A stretch of 64,000 nt of DNA, taken from Flavobacteriales bacterium. Lineage in GTDB: Bacteria; Bacteroidota; Bacteroidia; Flavobacteriales_F; PHOS-HE28. The translations under genes and the position numbers were made by a program. Positions 26,673 through 39,310 of this stretch are shown here, piece by piece. The notes beneath the pieces are model-generated. The model worked only from the letters and a program-made list of their open reading frames with translations, was not told the DNA's origin and made no database searches. The stretch's first letter is position 1, and each line of letters opens with the position of its first letter. The stretch is from the NCBI GenBank assembly GCA_016702645.1, contig JADJDP010000050.1:62001-126000 (forward strand), in the 5' to 3' direction.

Positions 26673-27056
26673 ATGCAGGTCGAGTTCATCCTCTACGTCG
26701 CGGACCAACAGCGAAGCCGTGACCTCTACGCCTTCCTCCTGGATCGTCCACCGGTCCTTGACGTGCCGGGAATGACGGAGTTCGATCTGGGTTCTTGCAA
26801 GCTTGGGTTGATGCCGGAAGACAGCATCGCGCGGATCATCACTCCCGCACTACCCCACCCCACGAATGCGAGCGGTGTTCCCCGTTGCGAACTCTACTTG
26901 TTGTTGGATGACATGACCTCTTACATCGCGCGTGCGGAGGCCTCGAGCCTTCGGATCGTTGATCCTGCGAGGGACCGCGACTGGCGGCACCGGGTCGCGT
27001 ACTTCTCCGACCCGGATGGCCACGTCATTGCCTTTGCCCAACCCATTCCAGCATGA
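26673..27056 (+). CDS. VOC (glyoxalase-fold) family protein
   Basis: This 127-residue protein has paired beta-alpha-beta-beta-beta modules: FILYVADQQRSRDLYAFLL at the N-terminus, ELYLLLDDMTSYIARAEA in the middle and VAYFSDPDGHVIAFAQP at the end, the last being the typical VOC DPDGH motif. Family members bind metals or small electrophiles (glyoxalase, dioxygenase, resistance proteins). No specific reaction can be assigned. It overlaps the following cupin gene by 4 nt. Confidence 0.85.
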   Translation: MQVEFILYVADQQRSRDLYAFLLDRPPVLDVPGMTEFDLGSCKLGLMPEDSIARIITPALPHPTNASGVPRCELYLLLDDMTSYIARAEASSLRIVDPARDRDWRHRVAYFSDPDGHVIAFAQPIPA

Positions 27057-27394
27057 GCCTTCATATCCCTTTCCAGATCACGATCTGGGATGATGTACCG
27101 ACGACCGTCGTGAACGGAACCACGGGCACCGCAACGATGCGGATCCAACAACTCGGCCATTTGCGCATCCGCATGATCGAGTATTCCGCCAACTACCTCG
27201 CGGACCATTGGTGCGAGCTGGGGCACCTGGTCTTCGTGCTCGAAGGCGAGTTGATCAACGAACTGAAGGATGGCGCAACGACCGTTATGAAGGCGGGTTC
27301 ATCCTACGCCGTCTCCGATGGGCTCAGCTCACACCGTTCACGAACCGTGGGTCCGGTGAAGCTTCTGGTGGTGGATGGGGGATTCTTGAAGTGA
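27053..27394 (+). CDS. DHCW-motif cupin fold protein
   Basis: This 113-residue single-domain cupin has the sequence LADHWCELGHLVFVLEGELINEL, which matches the group named DHCW motif cupin fold proteins; the histidines and the glutamate in GH-x8-GEL would be metal ligands. A second strand pair is AGSSYAVSDGLSSHRSRT. Its substrate is unknown. The ATGA overlap with the VOC gene implies co-translation. Confidence 0.85.
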   Translation: MSLHIPFQITIWDDVPTTVVNGTTGTATMRIQQLGHLRIRMIEYSANYLADHWCELGHLVFVLEGELINELKDGATTVMKAGSSYAVSDGLSSHRSRTVGPVKLLVVDGGFLK

Positions 27395-27406
27395 ACTGCC
27401 GATCGA

Positions 27407-30076
27407 TCACCTCAATAGTGTCAAATGCCCCGTGAACTCGCGGCCATCCTCCAAAACCAGCACGTAGTAGTAGGTGCCCTCCGGTTGCTCCTCCCCTTTC
27501 CATTGGTTCCGGTAGTCCTTCTTCTCGTAAACGATGATTCCCCACCGATCGAAGATGGCCAGCTCGTTCTGGAAGAACTCGATGTTCTCGATCAAGAACG
27601 CATCGTTCATGCCGTCGCCGTTCGGTGTGATCACGTTCGGGATGGTGATGTCCGCCGGGCGGATCACATAGGTCATGGTCACAGAATCCGTGCAGCCGTT
27701 CGCGGTGGTAACCACGAGTGTTACCACGTATTGCCCAGGTTCATCATAGGTCCAGGAGGCATCCGGGGTATTCGCATTGCCACCGTTACCGAGATCCCAT
27801 GACCAACTGGTGATGGGGCCACCGGTGAATGTGGAGGCATCGAAGAAGTCAACGGTTGTGCCGGGAAGTTGTGGTGAGGCTGGCGTGGTGCTGAACGCGG
27901 CGGTCGGGCCTTCGAAGCTCACGGCGAACGGAGCGGATGTGCCAGTGCAGCCTTGGGCGTCAGTGACGGTAACGGTGACTACACCGGTTTGCGTAACCGA
28001 GGTGACCGCATCATTGTCGCCCGTGCTCCAATCATAGGAGGAGAAAGGGCCGGTGGTCGTGAGCGATAGCTCTTCCCCGATACAACCGACCTCGGGACCG
28101 GTGGTCACCGGCACGGGAGAAGCAGGAACTGCGACCGTGACGCTCGCCGTGCTCGTGCATCCGTTGGTGTCCCTGACAACCACGGTGTAGGTGCCACCGG
28201 CTACAGCGTTGAACAGGTTCGAAGCCTGGAAGACGATTCCATCGATGCTGTACTCGAGTCCATTCCCAGTCGCGGTGATGGTTATCGTACCTGTCGCTGG
28301 CACGCACGCCGATGGAGTCGATACCACGCCATCGATCGTTGGGCCTTCCAACGATGGGACGTCCACCACCAACGATGCGGTGCAATCGTTCGCATCGGTC
28401 ACGGTGACCGTGTAGGATCCTTCGTCAAGACCCGTTGCGGTGGTTCCATTGCCGCCTACCGGCGACCACACGATCGTTGTCGCTCCGGTGCCTCCCGATG
28501 TGGAGATCGTGGCAGTGCCATCGCCTCCAGCACACGATGCGCCGGTCACATTCACGAGTTGTACTTGCAGCGGCGAAGCAGGACCGGTGATGATCACCGC
28601 AGTGGTGCCCGTGCAACCAGCACCATCCGTTGCCGTGACCGTGTACGTCCCTGCCAACAAGGTCGATTGTGTCGAACCATTGAGGCTACCGGGCGTCCAG
28701 ACATAGGTGTAAGATCCATCGCCACCACTTGCTTCCACCGTGGCCGCACCGGTGTTCCCTCCGAAGCACAGCACGTTCAACTGATCGGTCACATCCACGA
28801 CGATCGTTGGGCATGGACTGCACGAAGGAAGAAGAGAAGGATCCGTGATCAACAGGATGGTACCTGCGCCGTCGATCAACTGGATGGGATAGCCCGCCGG
28901 TGTTGGGATCGTGTTTCCTGTTGCGAACGTGGTCCATGAGAGTACATCCACCGCACAGTTGGGCGGAAGGAAACATCCGAAGAGGCATGCGCTACAATCC
29001 TGGATCGTTGTCTGGTTCTGCCAGGTGTAAGGGCCAACACCGTTCGAGGCGGTCAACTCTCCTGTTGTTCCATCAACGCATACGACGAGCGTGGTGCATG
29101 GACCCACCGTTACCTGCATGGTGGCAGCGAAACCACACGCAAGGGTGAACGTGATCGTATGCGAACCAACGCCAGCCACCTGTGGATCGAAAGTGCCCAA
29201 CGAAGGATCCGTGATACCCGGCCCCGACCAGTTTCCAGTGACCGTGCCGTCGCAAATGGTGCCGACACCACCCGTGGCTACCAGCGTTACTAAAGCATCG
29301 TCCACGCAATAGGTGGTGGGGCCAACGAGATCGGCGTAACAGCACGATGAAGGCACGATGCTCACATCATCGATGTAGTAGTAGGCGAAGGGATTGAGGA
29401 AGCCTCCTCCCACCGTTTCAATGATGGTGTTGCCGTTGTTGAAGAAGTTGCCGATCACGAAGTAGGACTCTCCCCCACTGGCCACATAGTCCCATTGCAG
29501 GCGCATCCAGCCCGAGGTATCGGTGATGGCCTCGCAGGCATAGTTCAGTTGCGGCGGGAGTTCAATGAGCGAGTTGTTACCTCCCGGGCACGGATCGCGG
29601 AAGAAGGGCGCGTTGGTGAAACGTACGCCGATATTGTTCGTGGCAAAGGGCACGTTGTCCCCCCGGCTCACGTACATGCTCACGCAATAGGTCTGTCCAG
29701 CCACCAATGGTGAAGACGTCCTTCCTTGGATGTACTCGCGGTATTGGCTCAGGATCTCGTGTGTGATGATGCCCGCATGGCGTGTGCCTGTCCGGGAATA
29801 CTGGAAACCCAGGAACGATGAAGGCATGTGCGTGGGCCCCGGTATCCCGAAGATCAAGTTGCAGGAGGAGAACAGATCGGGTGAAGAGCAGCTATCCCCC
29901 AATACGTTGGAGCTGGCATTGTCCCAGCTGCCCGTCAGGTCCGTGAAGAAGCCTTCGCCGCCAAAGGCCGCGCAGTTCGTGGACGTGATCTCGAAGCTGG
30001 GGTTCACCACCAGGTTCTGGCCCCATGCGTAGGTGGCTACGAACAGGAATACCGCAAGCGGGATCGATCGGACCAT
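27407..30076 (-). CDS. Large SprB-like surface protein with PKD and gliding-motility C-terminal domains
   Basis: This 889-residue T9SS cargo has a signal peptide ending AWGQ. An N-terminal carbohydrate-binding-like domain follows (about 20-245, NLVVNPSFE, YYIDDVSIVPSSC). SprB-type repeats come next (about 430-660: SGGDGSYTYVWTPG, LAGTYTVTATDGAGC, EGSYTVTVTDANDC), then a PKD domain (about 730-805, SWSWDLGNGG). The CHU_C gliding-motility domain (about 808-889) has IPNVITPNGDGMNDAF, IFDRWGIIVYEK, GTYYYVLVLEDG and HLTLLR. SprB is a mobile adhesin of gliding flavobacteria; this one is much shorter, so an adhesin role is inference. The frame is intact, unlike the other large T9SS genes here. Confidence 0.85.
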   Translation of the reverse strand: MVRSIPLAVFLFVATYAWGQNLVVNPSFEITSTNCAAFGGEGFFTDLTGSWDNASSNVLGDSCSSPDLFSSCNLIFGIPGPTHMPSSFLGFQYSRTGTRHAGIITHEILSQYREYIQGRTSSPLVAGQTYCVSMYVSRGDNVPFATNNIGVRFTNAPFFRDPCPGGNNSLIELPPQLNYACEAITDTSGWMRLQWDYVASGGESYFVIGNFFNNGNTIIETVGGGFLNPFAYYYIDDVSIVPSSCCYADLVGPTTYCVDDALVTLVATGGVGTICDGTVTGNWSGPGITDPSLGTFDPQVAGVGSHTITFTLACGFAATMQVTVGPCTTLVVCVDGTTGELTASNGVGPYTWQNQTTIQDCSACLFGCFLPPNCAVDVLSWTTFATGNTIPTPAGYPIQLIDGAGTILLITDPSLLPSCSPCPTIVVDVTDQLNVLCFGGNTGAATVEASGGDGSYTYVWTPGSLNGSTQSTLLAGTYTVTATDGAGCTGTTAVIITGPASPLQVQLVNVTGASCAGGDGTATISTSGGTGATTIVWSPVGGNGTTATGLDEGSYTVTVTDANDCTASLVVDVPSLEGPTIDGVVSTPSACVPATGTITITATGNGLEYSIDGIVFQASNLFNAVAGGTYTVVVRDTNGCTSTASVTVAVPASPVPVTTGPEVGCIGEELSLTTTGPFSSYDWSTGDNDAVTSVTQTGVVTVTVTDAQGCTGTSAPFAVSFEGPTAAFSTTPASPQLPGTTVDFFDASTFTGGPITSWSWDLGNGGNANTPDASWTYDEPGQYVVTLVVTTANGCTDSVTMTYVIRPADITIPNVITPNGDGMNDAFLIENIEFFQNELAIFDRWGIIVYEKKDYRNQWKGEEQPEGTYYYVLVLEDGREFTGHLTLLR

Positions 30077-30155
30077 GGGGCACCTTTTGGGTTGGCATTG
30101 AAAAATAGGGCTTTGCCGTCATGCGCCGCACAGGGCACGGCGCAATGAAAAATGA

Positions 30156-30180
30156 CGAAGCCGGGTCCTACCCGGCTTCG
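30156..30180 (-). terminator. Rho-independent terminator after the gyrA-TPR unit
   Basis: A perfect 10-bp stem CGAAGCCGGG/CCCGGCTTCG with a 5-nt loop is followed, on the minus strand, by TCATTTTTCAT. It lies 28 nt past the stop of the minus-strand TPR gene. Confidence 0.75.
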
Positions 30181-30207
30181 CACATAACGCTTCCTAATGT
30201 CCGTGTG

Positions 30208-31374
30208 CTACTTGCCCAGCTTCGCCTTCATCTGCTCGTACTTCACCGTGTCGCCCGTCTTGGCATAGAGCTTCTTGAGCTGCTCCATGGTTTGCACGTC
30301 GGTGGGGTTCAGCGCGTGCGCTTGCTCGAAGAAAGGCACCGCCTTCAGGTAGATGGCATCCGCAGCCGTTTTGCACTTGGTGTATTCGGCGTCGCTCTTC
30401 AGCTTGTTGCACTTCTCGTATTCGAAGGCCGCGCGATTGTTGTAGAGCACCCCGATGTTGAAGTAAGCGTCGAAGAACTTCGGGTCGATCTCGATGCTCT
30501 TCTTGTAGGCTTCCTCTGCTTTGGCGTACCAACCCATGATGCCTGCTTCGTCCTTGGCATCGCTCGCCTTCTTGTCGTACAAGCCACCCAGTACGGACCA
30601 CAGCACGGCGTTCCCCGGATCCACTTCCAACGCGGCCTTCACACCGGCTTCGGCTTCGTCCGACTTGTCGGCCGCGAGCAGGAAGGTGATGAGGTCGAGC
30701 ATCAGTTCCTTGTTGCCCGCGTACTTGGTCAGTCCTTCGCGTGTTGTGGCGATCGCTGCATCCCGGTCACCCGCCTTGTTCTGCAGGCTTGCGATGTACC
30801 GGTAGACTTCGGGCTTCGCATAGCCGATCCGGATGGACTCCTTGTAGCGCTCGATGGCCATGGCTGCATCACCCTTGGCCTCGTAGGCGAGCGCCGAGTT
30901 GAACACCGCATTGGTATCGGCCTGCCCGAAGGACTTGGCGATCTGCTCCGAACGCCCGTAGCATGCAATGGCGCGATCGTACTCCTTGGCGGTGAAGGCA
31001 TCGTTGCCCGCGTTCAGCGAAGCTCCTTGGAGGGCAGCGAGCGCTTGACTGTTCTCGCGCTTGTAGGCACCCTTCTCGTCCAGCTCGTTCGCCTTCATGT
31101 AGCTCTCTGCTGCACGGTCCAACGCGTCAGGGAACTGTTGCTTCAATGCGGCGTCCTCGCCCAATGCGATCAACCGGTAGATCTCCGCACGGTAGCGCCA
31201 GGTCTTCTCCACAACACTGGTCTTTGCGTCAAGGATGGCCGGCTCTATGTACTCCACCGCTTTGGGCAGGTTGCCATCCTTCATGTAGTTGTAGGCGCTC
31301 ACCACATTGGCGTTCTGGGCGGCAAGGCCCAGGGTCGCGGTGGCACCAATGATCGTCAGGAGATTCTTCATCAC
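30208..31374 (-). CDS. Exported TPR protein downstream of gyrA
   Basis: This 388-residue protein has a signal peptide (MMKNLLTIIGATATLGLAAQN) and at least six TPR units: NAVFNSALAYEAKGDAAMAIERYKESIRIGY, PEVYRYIASLQNKAGDRDAAIATTREGL, EAYKKSIEIDPKFFDAYFNIGVLYNNRA and FFEQAHALNPTDVQTMEQLKKLYAKTGD. No catalytic motif is present. It starts 15 nt after the gyrA stop in the same direction and shares its terminator, so it should be co-transcribed with gyrA, an order seen in other Bacteroidota. A periplasmic scaffold role is inferred. Confidence 0.85.
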   Translation of the reverse strand: MMKNLLTIIGATATLGLAAQNANVVSAYNYMKDGNLPKAVEYIEPAILDAKTSVVEKTWRYRAEIYRLIALGEDAALKQQFPDALDRAAESYMKANELDEKGAYKRENSQALAALQGASLNAGNDAFTAKEYDRAIACYGRSEQIAKSFGQADTNAVFNSALAYEAKGDAAMAIERYKESIRIGYAKPEVYRYIASLQNKAGDRDAAIATTREGLTKYAGNKELMLDLITFLLAADKSDEAEAGVKAALEVDPGNAVLWSVLGGLYDKKASDAKDEAGIMGWYAKAEEAYKKSIEIDPKFFDAYFNIGVLYNNRAAFEYEKCNKLKSDAEYTKCKTAADAIYLKAVPFFEQAHALNPTDVQTMEQLKKLYAKTGDTVKYEQMKAKLGK

Positions 31375-31388
31375 GTGTTGGAATGGTT

Positions 31389-33970
31389 CTAGGCTTCGCT
31401 CTGTCCGTTATCAACTTCGGTGCCATCGGGCGCAGGATCGGGATCACCGCCCTCCACAGGCCCGGTTCCCGGCTCTTCGTCCTCGTGCAGGTCGCTGTCC
31501 ACCTTGGCAACGGCGGCGATCTGGTCGTTCTTGCGCAGCTCGATCAATCGCACCCCTTGTGTGGCGCGGCCCAGCACCCGCATTTCGTTCAAACCCATGC
31601 GAATGGTGATACCGCTGCGGGTGATGATCATCAGCTGATCCTCCTCCGTTACGTCCTTGATGGCCACCAGCTCGCCGGTCTTCTCCGTGATCTGCAGCGT
31701 CTTCACGCCTTTGCCACCACGGTTCACCATGCGGTACTCGTACTCGCCGTTCTCGTCGAGGATGGCGGAGCGCTTGCCGTAGCCGTTCTCGCTCACCACC
31801 AGCACCTGGCGTGTGGCCAGTTCAGCGTGGTTGATGGTGATCATGCCGATCACCACGTTGTCCTTGCTGCCACCTTCCAGGTTCATGCCGCGCACACCGC
31901 TGGCATTGCGGCCCATGGGTCGCACGTCCCCTTCTTCGAAGTGTACCGCACGCCCGTCCTTGCTGGCCAGGATGATGTGGTTCTTGCCATTGGTGAGGCG
32001 GGCTTCGAGCAACTCGTCACCCTCCCGGATACCCACGGCGATGATGCCGTTGGCGCGCGGTCGGCTGTACGCCTCGAGCGTGGTCTTCTTGATGATGCCC
32101 TGCTTGGTGCACAACACAACGAAGTGGTTGTTCAGGTATTCCTCGCTCGTGAGGTCCGTCACGTTCAGGTAGGCGACCACCTTGTCATCACCCTCCAGTT
32201 GCACCAAATTGATGATCGCGCGGCCCTTGCTCTGGCGGTTGCCTTCCGGGATGTCGTAAACGCGCATCCAATAGCAACGGCCCTTCTGGGTGAAGATGAG
32301 CAGGTAGTTGTGGTTCGTGGCCACGAAGAGGTGCTCGAGGAAATCCTCGTCGCGCGTGGTGGACCCACGGGAACCCTGCCCGCCGCGGCTCTGCGTGCGG
32401 AACTCGTTCAAGGAGGTGCGCTTGATGTAGCCCAAGTGGCTGATGGTCACCACCACGGCATCATCGGCGATGAGGTCCTCCATGCGCATATCGCCGCTCG
32501 CGTGTACGATCTGCGTGCGGCGCTCGTCGCCGTACTTCTCCTTGATCTCCAAGGTCTCGTCCTTCACGATCTGCATGCGCAATCCTTCATCGGCGAGCAC
32601 CGACTTCAGGTAGGCGATGGTCTTCATCAGCTCCGCGTGCTCATCGCGGATCTTGTCGCGCTCCAGGCCTGTGAGGCGCTGCAGGCGCATGTCCAGGATG
32701 GCCCGGGACTGTATCTCGCTCAATCCGAACTGTGCCATGAGGCCGTCGCGTGCTTCATCCGGGGTCTGGCTGGCACGGATCAACGCGATCACCGCATCGA
32801 GGTGGTCGAGGGCGATGAGCAAACCTTCCAGGATGTGGGCGCGCTCTTCGGCCTTGCGCAGATCGAAACGCGTGCGACGCACGATCACGTCCAAGCGGTG
32901 GTCCACGAAGTGGCCGATCATGGCCTTCAGGCCCAGCATCACTGGCCGCCCACCCACGAGGGCGATGCTGTTCACACTGAAGCTGGTCTGCAACGCGCTG
33001 AACTTGTACAACTGGTTGAGCACCACGGTACCCATGGCCTCGCGCTTCACTTCGTACGCGAGGTGGATCCCGTTGCGATCGCTGTAGTCGTTCACGTCGC
33101 TCAGCCCCTCGATCCGCTTCTCGTTCACGAGGTCGGCAACACCCTTGTAGAGTTGTACCGCCTTGTTCGTCTGGTACGGGATCTCCGTGCATACGATGGT
33201 CTCACGGCTCGTCTTGGGATCCTCCTCGATGTGGCACTTGCCACGAAGGATGATCTTGCCGCGACCGGTCTCGTACGCCTCCCGGATCCCTTCTGTACCG
33301 TAGATCACACCTCCCGTTGGGAAGTCAGGGCCTTTGATGTGCTGCATCAAACCGGCCACGTCGATGTCCTTGTTGTCGATGTAGGCCGCAATGCCATCGC
33401 ACACCTCGCTCAGGTTGTGCGGGGGCATGTTGGTGGCCATGCCCACTGCGATACCCGATGCGCCGTTGATCAGCAACTGCGGGATCTTCGTGGGCATCAC
33501 GCGGGGTTCTTCCAGCGTGTCATCGAAGTTGGGCTGCATGTCCACCGTCTCCTTGTCCAGGTCGGCGAGCACTTCCTCGGCGATCTTCCGGAAACGGGCC
33601 TCGGTGTATCGCATCGCTGCCGGACTGTCACCATCGATGCTGCCGAAGTTGCCCTGGCCATCGATCAGCGGATAGCGCAGGCTCCACTCCTGGGCCATGC
33701 GCACCATGGCGTCGTATACACGCTGCCATCGCCGTGCGGGTGGTACTTGCCCAGCACCTCCCCCACGATACGGGCGCTCTTCTTGTACGGACGGTTGCTG
33801 AGTACGCCCAGGTCCTGCATGCCGTAGAGCACGCGGCGGTGTACGGGCTTCAAGCCATCACGCACGTCGGGCAGGGCCCGGCTCACGATCACCGACATCG
33901 AATAATCGATGTAGGCGGTGCGCATTTCGTTCTCGATGTTGATCGGGATGATCTTCTCTCCTTCTGCCAT
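31389..33970 (-). CDS. gyrA: DNA gyrase subunit A (2-nt insertion near codon 86)
   Basis: GyrA of about 859 residues forms the DNA-cleaving subunit of gyrase. The N-terminus (IPINIENEMRTAYIDYSMSVIVSRALPDVRDGLKPVHRRVLY) and the catalytic tyrosine segment AAMRYTEARF are present. The C-terminal beta-pinwheel blades include the GyrA-box-like RTQSRGGQGSRG, and the tail is acidic. The first 85 codons and the rest lie in different frames; removing an extra TA within 33715-33719 restores HPHGDGSVYDAMVRMAQ. Gyrase is essential, so the insertion is almost certainly an error in this sequence. The quinolone-determining serine (E. coli S83) is glycine here. Confidence 0.93.
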
Positions 33971-34029
33971 TCTGGTTGGGTGCTGTCACTGGCCCGTTCC
34001 TTGTTGAACGGGTCCCCGAAAAGGGAGCC

Positions 34030-34037
34030 CGAAAGTA
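34030..34037 (-). promoter_or_regulatory. Possible -7 element for gyrA
   Basis: On the minus strand TACTTTCG lies 60 nt upstream of the gyrA ATG in the 256-nt divergent gap with clpC. It is close to TAnnTTTG; the nearest TTG is only 11 nt further upstream, too close for a standard -33. Confidence 0.35.
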
Positions 34038-34226
34038 CCTCGATCGCACAACCCGTGATGCCGGAATTTTCCACAACCGCACAGGCTGCTGTGGATAATT
34101 GGATTTGCTCGTTCCGGACCCGCCGATACTGCGATCGATAGCTTGCCCCCCAACGCATACACGCTAACTTGGCAGGGCAGCCAAGGGAGCATTCTCCAAC
34201 CAGATCGCACACCTTTGGAACCTTCC

Positions 34227-36932
<2,706 letters not shown>

Positions 36933-37425
36933 CCCACGGTGAGCCCGAAGGCGAGGTTGTCCGTGGCGTGGATGTAGTAGCCGCTGATCAAGGACCAGTA
37001 CAAGCCGGGAGTTTCCGCGCCGGGACAGGTGGGACAATCGAAGGTGTAGGTGGAAGTGCCCGCCCGGAAGCTCAACTCATAGAATGTGCGCTCCCCGGTG
37101 TAGCGTTCGAATTGGAGCTTGCCGTAGAACACCGCACGCCGTACTTCTCCTTCGGTAACGAACGGTGCGAGCGCCCGTTCCTTGATCCCCCACCACATGT
37201 AGTTGCCCCCCGCGCCAATGCCCAGTCCCTTGTACAGCGGGAATTGCAGGCAGCCGCCGAGTTGGCCTATGGTCTCCGTGGAACTGTTGAAGATGGGGTT
37301 CTTGAAGGAAACCGGCAGGACCAGTTCTCCTTTGAAAGTAGGGCTCACGTCCGGCAGTTTGTCACCCTTCTGCGCCTGCACAACCAGCACGGTACAAACA
37401 ACCATGGACAGCAGTAGGGAGCGCC

Positions 37426-37806
37426 TCATACCTGTTGGAGACGGAACTGTCGCACGGTTCGTTGTGTGCTGGTTGCCAGTTCGATGTGGTACAGTCCATC
37501 GGGCAAGGCGGGCATCGCGCGTTCCAGTTCGATGGTGCCTGGTCCCCTCTTCTCCGGTGTCCACGCATGCAACATTGCATGATCGGCCGCAAGCAAGGTG
37601 GTCTTCAACTCTTGTTTGCCCGGCACCTTTACGCGAACGCGCAAGCGAACGGGATGGTATGCCACTTCCACCTGCAGCAGTTCGGCATGGGAGATCGCCG
37701 GCATGTCCCGCTGCATCGTCCGTCGTTTGAACCGGATGAACAGTACGACCACCAGCAGGATGGAGAGGGTGATGAGCAGTACAGTGCGAAGCGTGATCAA
37801 GTCCAT
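37426..37806 (-). CDS. Single-pass membrane protein, unknown family
   Basis: This 126-residue protein has one N-terminal transmembrane helix (residues 7-25, RTVLLITLSILLVVVLFI), then basic RFKRR. A beta-rich domain of about 85 residues follows (VEVAYHPVRLRVRVKVPGKQELKTTLL, LPDGLYHIELATSTQRTVRQFRL) that looks like an Ig-type fold. Its stop overlaps the start of the beta-barrel-like gene as ATGA, so the two are translationally coupled and probably act together at the envelope. Confidence 0.65.
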   Translation of the reverse strand: MDLITLRTVLLITLSILLVVVLFIRFKRRTMQRDMPAISHAELLQVEVAYHPVRLRVRVKVPGKQELKTTLLAADHAMLHAWTPEKRGPGTIELERAMPALPDGLYHIELATSTQRTVRQFRLQQV

Positions 37807-37809
37807 GGG

Positions 37810-38085
37810 TCACAAGGTGATCACACCCGGGATCGCGGCGGCACGGTCGTACCGGTTTATCACATCCTCCGCGCTCATCATCACCTCCTTCACGGTCACG
37901 CTCAGGTATTTGCCACCGGCGGAATAGCGGCGCAGCACTTCGCTTTCGGCAGGAAAGAGCGCAAGCACGGCTTCCAGCCGGGTGGCTTCGGGCTCGAAGA
38001 TGAACTTGAACATGTACACCGAGGGCCAGCCATGCACTTTGTCCAGGCTGTCGCGCAATCGCGTCTTGGCTTCCTCGCTCAACAT
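37810..38085 (-). CDS. DUF493 (YbeD-like) protein
   Basis: This 91-residue cytoplasmic protein matches DUF493/YbeD: WPSVYMFKFIFEPE, RYSAGGKYLSVTVKEVM and EDVINRYDRAAAIPGVITL, an ACT-like ferredoxin fold thought to be regulatory. The ATG at 38085 is preferred over the in-frame 38172 because a -7 element lies at 38122-38129 between them. It is the first gene of the operon with the two envelope proteins. Confidence 0.85.
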   Translation of the reverse strand: MLSEEAKTRLRDSLDKVHGWPSVYMFKFIFEPEATRLEAVLALFPAESEVLRRYSAGGKYLSVTVKEVMMSAEDVINRYDRAAAIPGVITL

Positions 38086-38121
38086 GGCGCACCTTTGGGC
38101 ATGCGGAAGATGCCCTTGCGA

Positions 38122-38129
38122 CAAAAGTA
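38122..38129 (-). promoter_or_regulatory. -7 element of the DUF493 operon promoter
   Basis: On the minus strand TACTTTTG matches TAnnTTTG exactly and would start transcription about 38115, giving a leader of about 30 nt. The -33 TTG is not evident. Confidence 0.5.
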
Positions 38130-38192
38130 CCCCGCACCATCGAACCCATCGGGGCATCGCGTGTACAGCCATTCGTAGTTCCTCCAGGATCC

Positions 38193-39305
38193 ATGAAGCT
38201 CCGATCCCTTTCCATCAGCCTCTTCCTCCTTACCTGCCTTGTGCAGGCGCAGGTTTCCGCTCCCGCGCAGGATAGCGAGCGCAAGCGCGATACCACGGTG
38301 AAGGATGCCGTGCAAGGCGGCTGGTCCTATTCGCGTTCCGAGAACCGGGAGGCAGTGGATGCGGACGATGCACAAGCTCCCACCCCGCAGGACCGCTTGG
38401 ACGACCTGCGCGCCGTGCGCAACGAAGCATTGGTGAAGAACCAAGGTCAACTAACCCCCGCCGATCGCGCGGAACTGGAGCGCATGGCCGGTGAGGTGAA
38501 CACCGCCTTCCCGCAGTCCTTCGAGGCGCACCTGGCCGGGTTTTATGCGGAATTCCCCGCTCCTGCATCATTCACCCATGTGGACCTTGCCACCGCTCGC
38601 GATCCGAACAGGGAAGAGATCATCGCCCCGCAGCTGGTCAACTCGGCGCGCAAGGACAAGCGTGAAGAACTCGTTCGTTGGAGCAGCGCCATGAAGGAGC
38701 GGGGCGAAGTTGCGCCGGCCCTGTACCGCCTGGCGGAGGACATGCTCGCCAGTGTGGAGAAGAATGGTGTGCTCATAGCCGCCGGTGATATGGACGCGTA
38801 TTCCATGTGGGTGGAACAGTATGCCGATGGAAAGCGCAACGACGTGCTGGTGATCGATCAGCGCCTGCTTGGTGACCCGGCCTATCGCTCGCGCATGTGG
38901 GAGCGTACCAAGGCCAAAGGCGTCCTGCCCATCGACGGGCCGACCTTCATCGAGCGACTGTCATCGTCCATCGAACGGCCGGTGTTCCTCTCGCTCGCCG
39001 TGGGTGCCCAAGTGGCAGGCAAATACAAAGGCAACCTGAGCGTTACCGGCCTGGCCTTGCGGTTCGGAGCGCCCGCGCAGGACGACATCGCCAAGTTGGA
39101 GGAGCGCTGGAAGAAAATGAACAAAGCGCTGGATGCCGGTCCACTGGCACGCAACTACCTCGTGCCCGGTGCGGTGCTGCTGAAACACTACCGTGCCATC
39201 GAGGATGAATCGAAGGCTTCGGCGATGGAAGCGGAACTGCGGGCGATGGCAACACGAACGGGCGCAATAAGGCTCTTGTTCGAGAACGGTGTTCTCCTTC
39301 ACTAG
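38193..39305 (+). CDS. Exported hypothetical protein upstream of the ECF sigma gene
   Basis: This 370-residue protein has a signal peptide (MKLRSLSISLFLLTCLVQAQ). A charged region follows (30-90). The later part (about 185-300) reads VLIAAGDMDAYSMWVEQYADGKRNDVLVIDQRLLGDPAYRSRMW. That segment resembles the soluble tail of DUF2723-type membrane proteins (a D-x-D/Y-P-x-W-y-x-Q-x2-G-x-R-x-DV-type pattern), but there are no transmembrane helices here, so I treat the likeness as weak. It ends 5 nt before the ECF sigma factor and is probably co-transcribed. Confidence 0.65.
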   Translation: MKLRSLSISLFLLTCLVQAQVSAPAQDSERKRDTTVKDAVQGGWSYSRSENREAVDADDAQAPTPQDRLDDLRAVRNEALVKNQGQLTPADRAELERMAGEVNTAFPQSFEAHLAGFYAEFPAPASFTHVDLATARDPNREEIIAPQLVNSARKDKREELVRWSSAMKERGEVAPALYRLAEDMLASVEKNGVLIAAGDMDAYSMWVEQYADGKRNDVLVIDQRLLGDPAYRSRMWERTKAKGVLPIDGPTFIERLSSSIERPVFLSLAVGAQVAGKYKGNLSVTGLALRFGAPAQDDIAKLEERWKKMNKALDAGPLARNYLVPGAVLLKHYRAIEDESKASAMEAELRAMATRTGAIRLLFENGVLLH

Positions 39306-39310
39306 GATCG

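Noticed and set aside
31383..33827. An 814-codon plus-strand frame opposite gyrA
   Set aside because: It is a GC-driven antisense shadow of gyrA, rich in His/Val/Leu/Gln, with no family motif.
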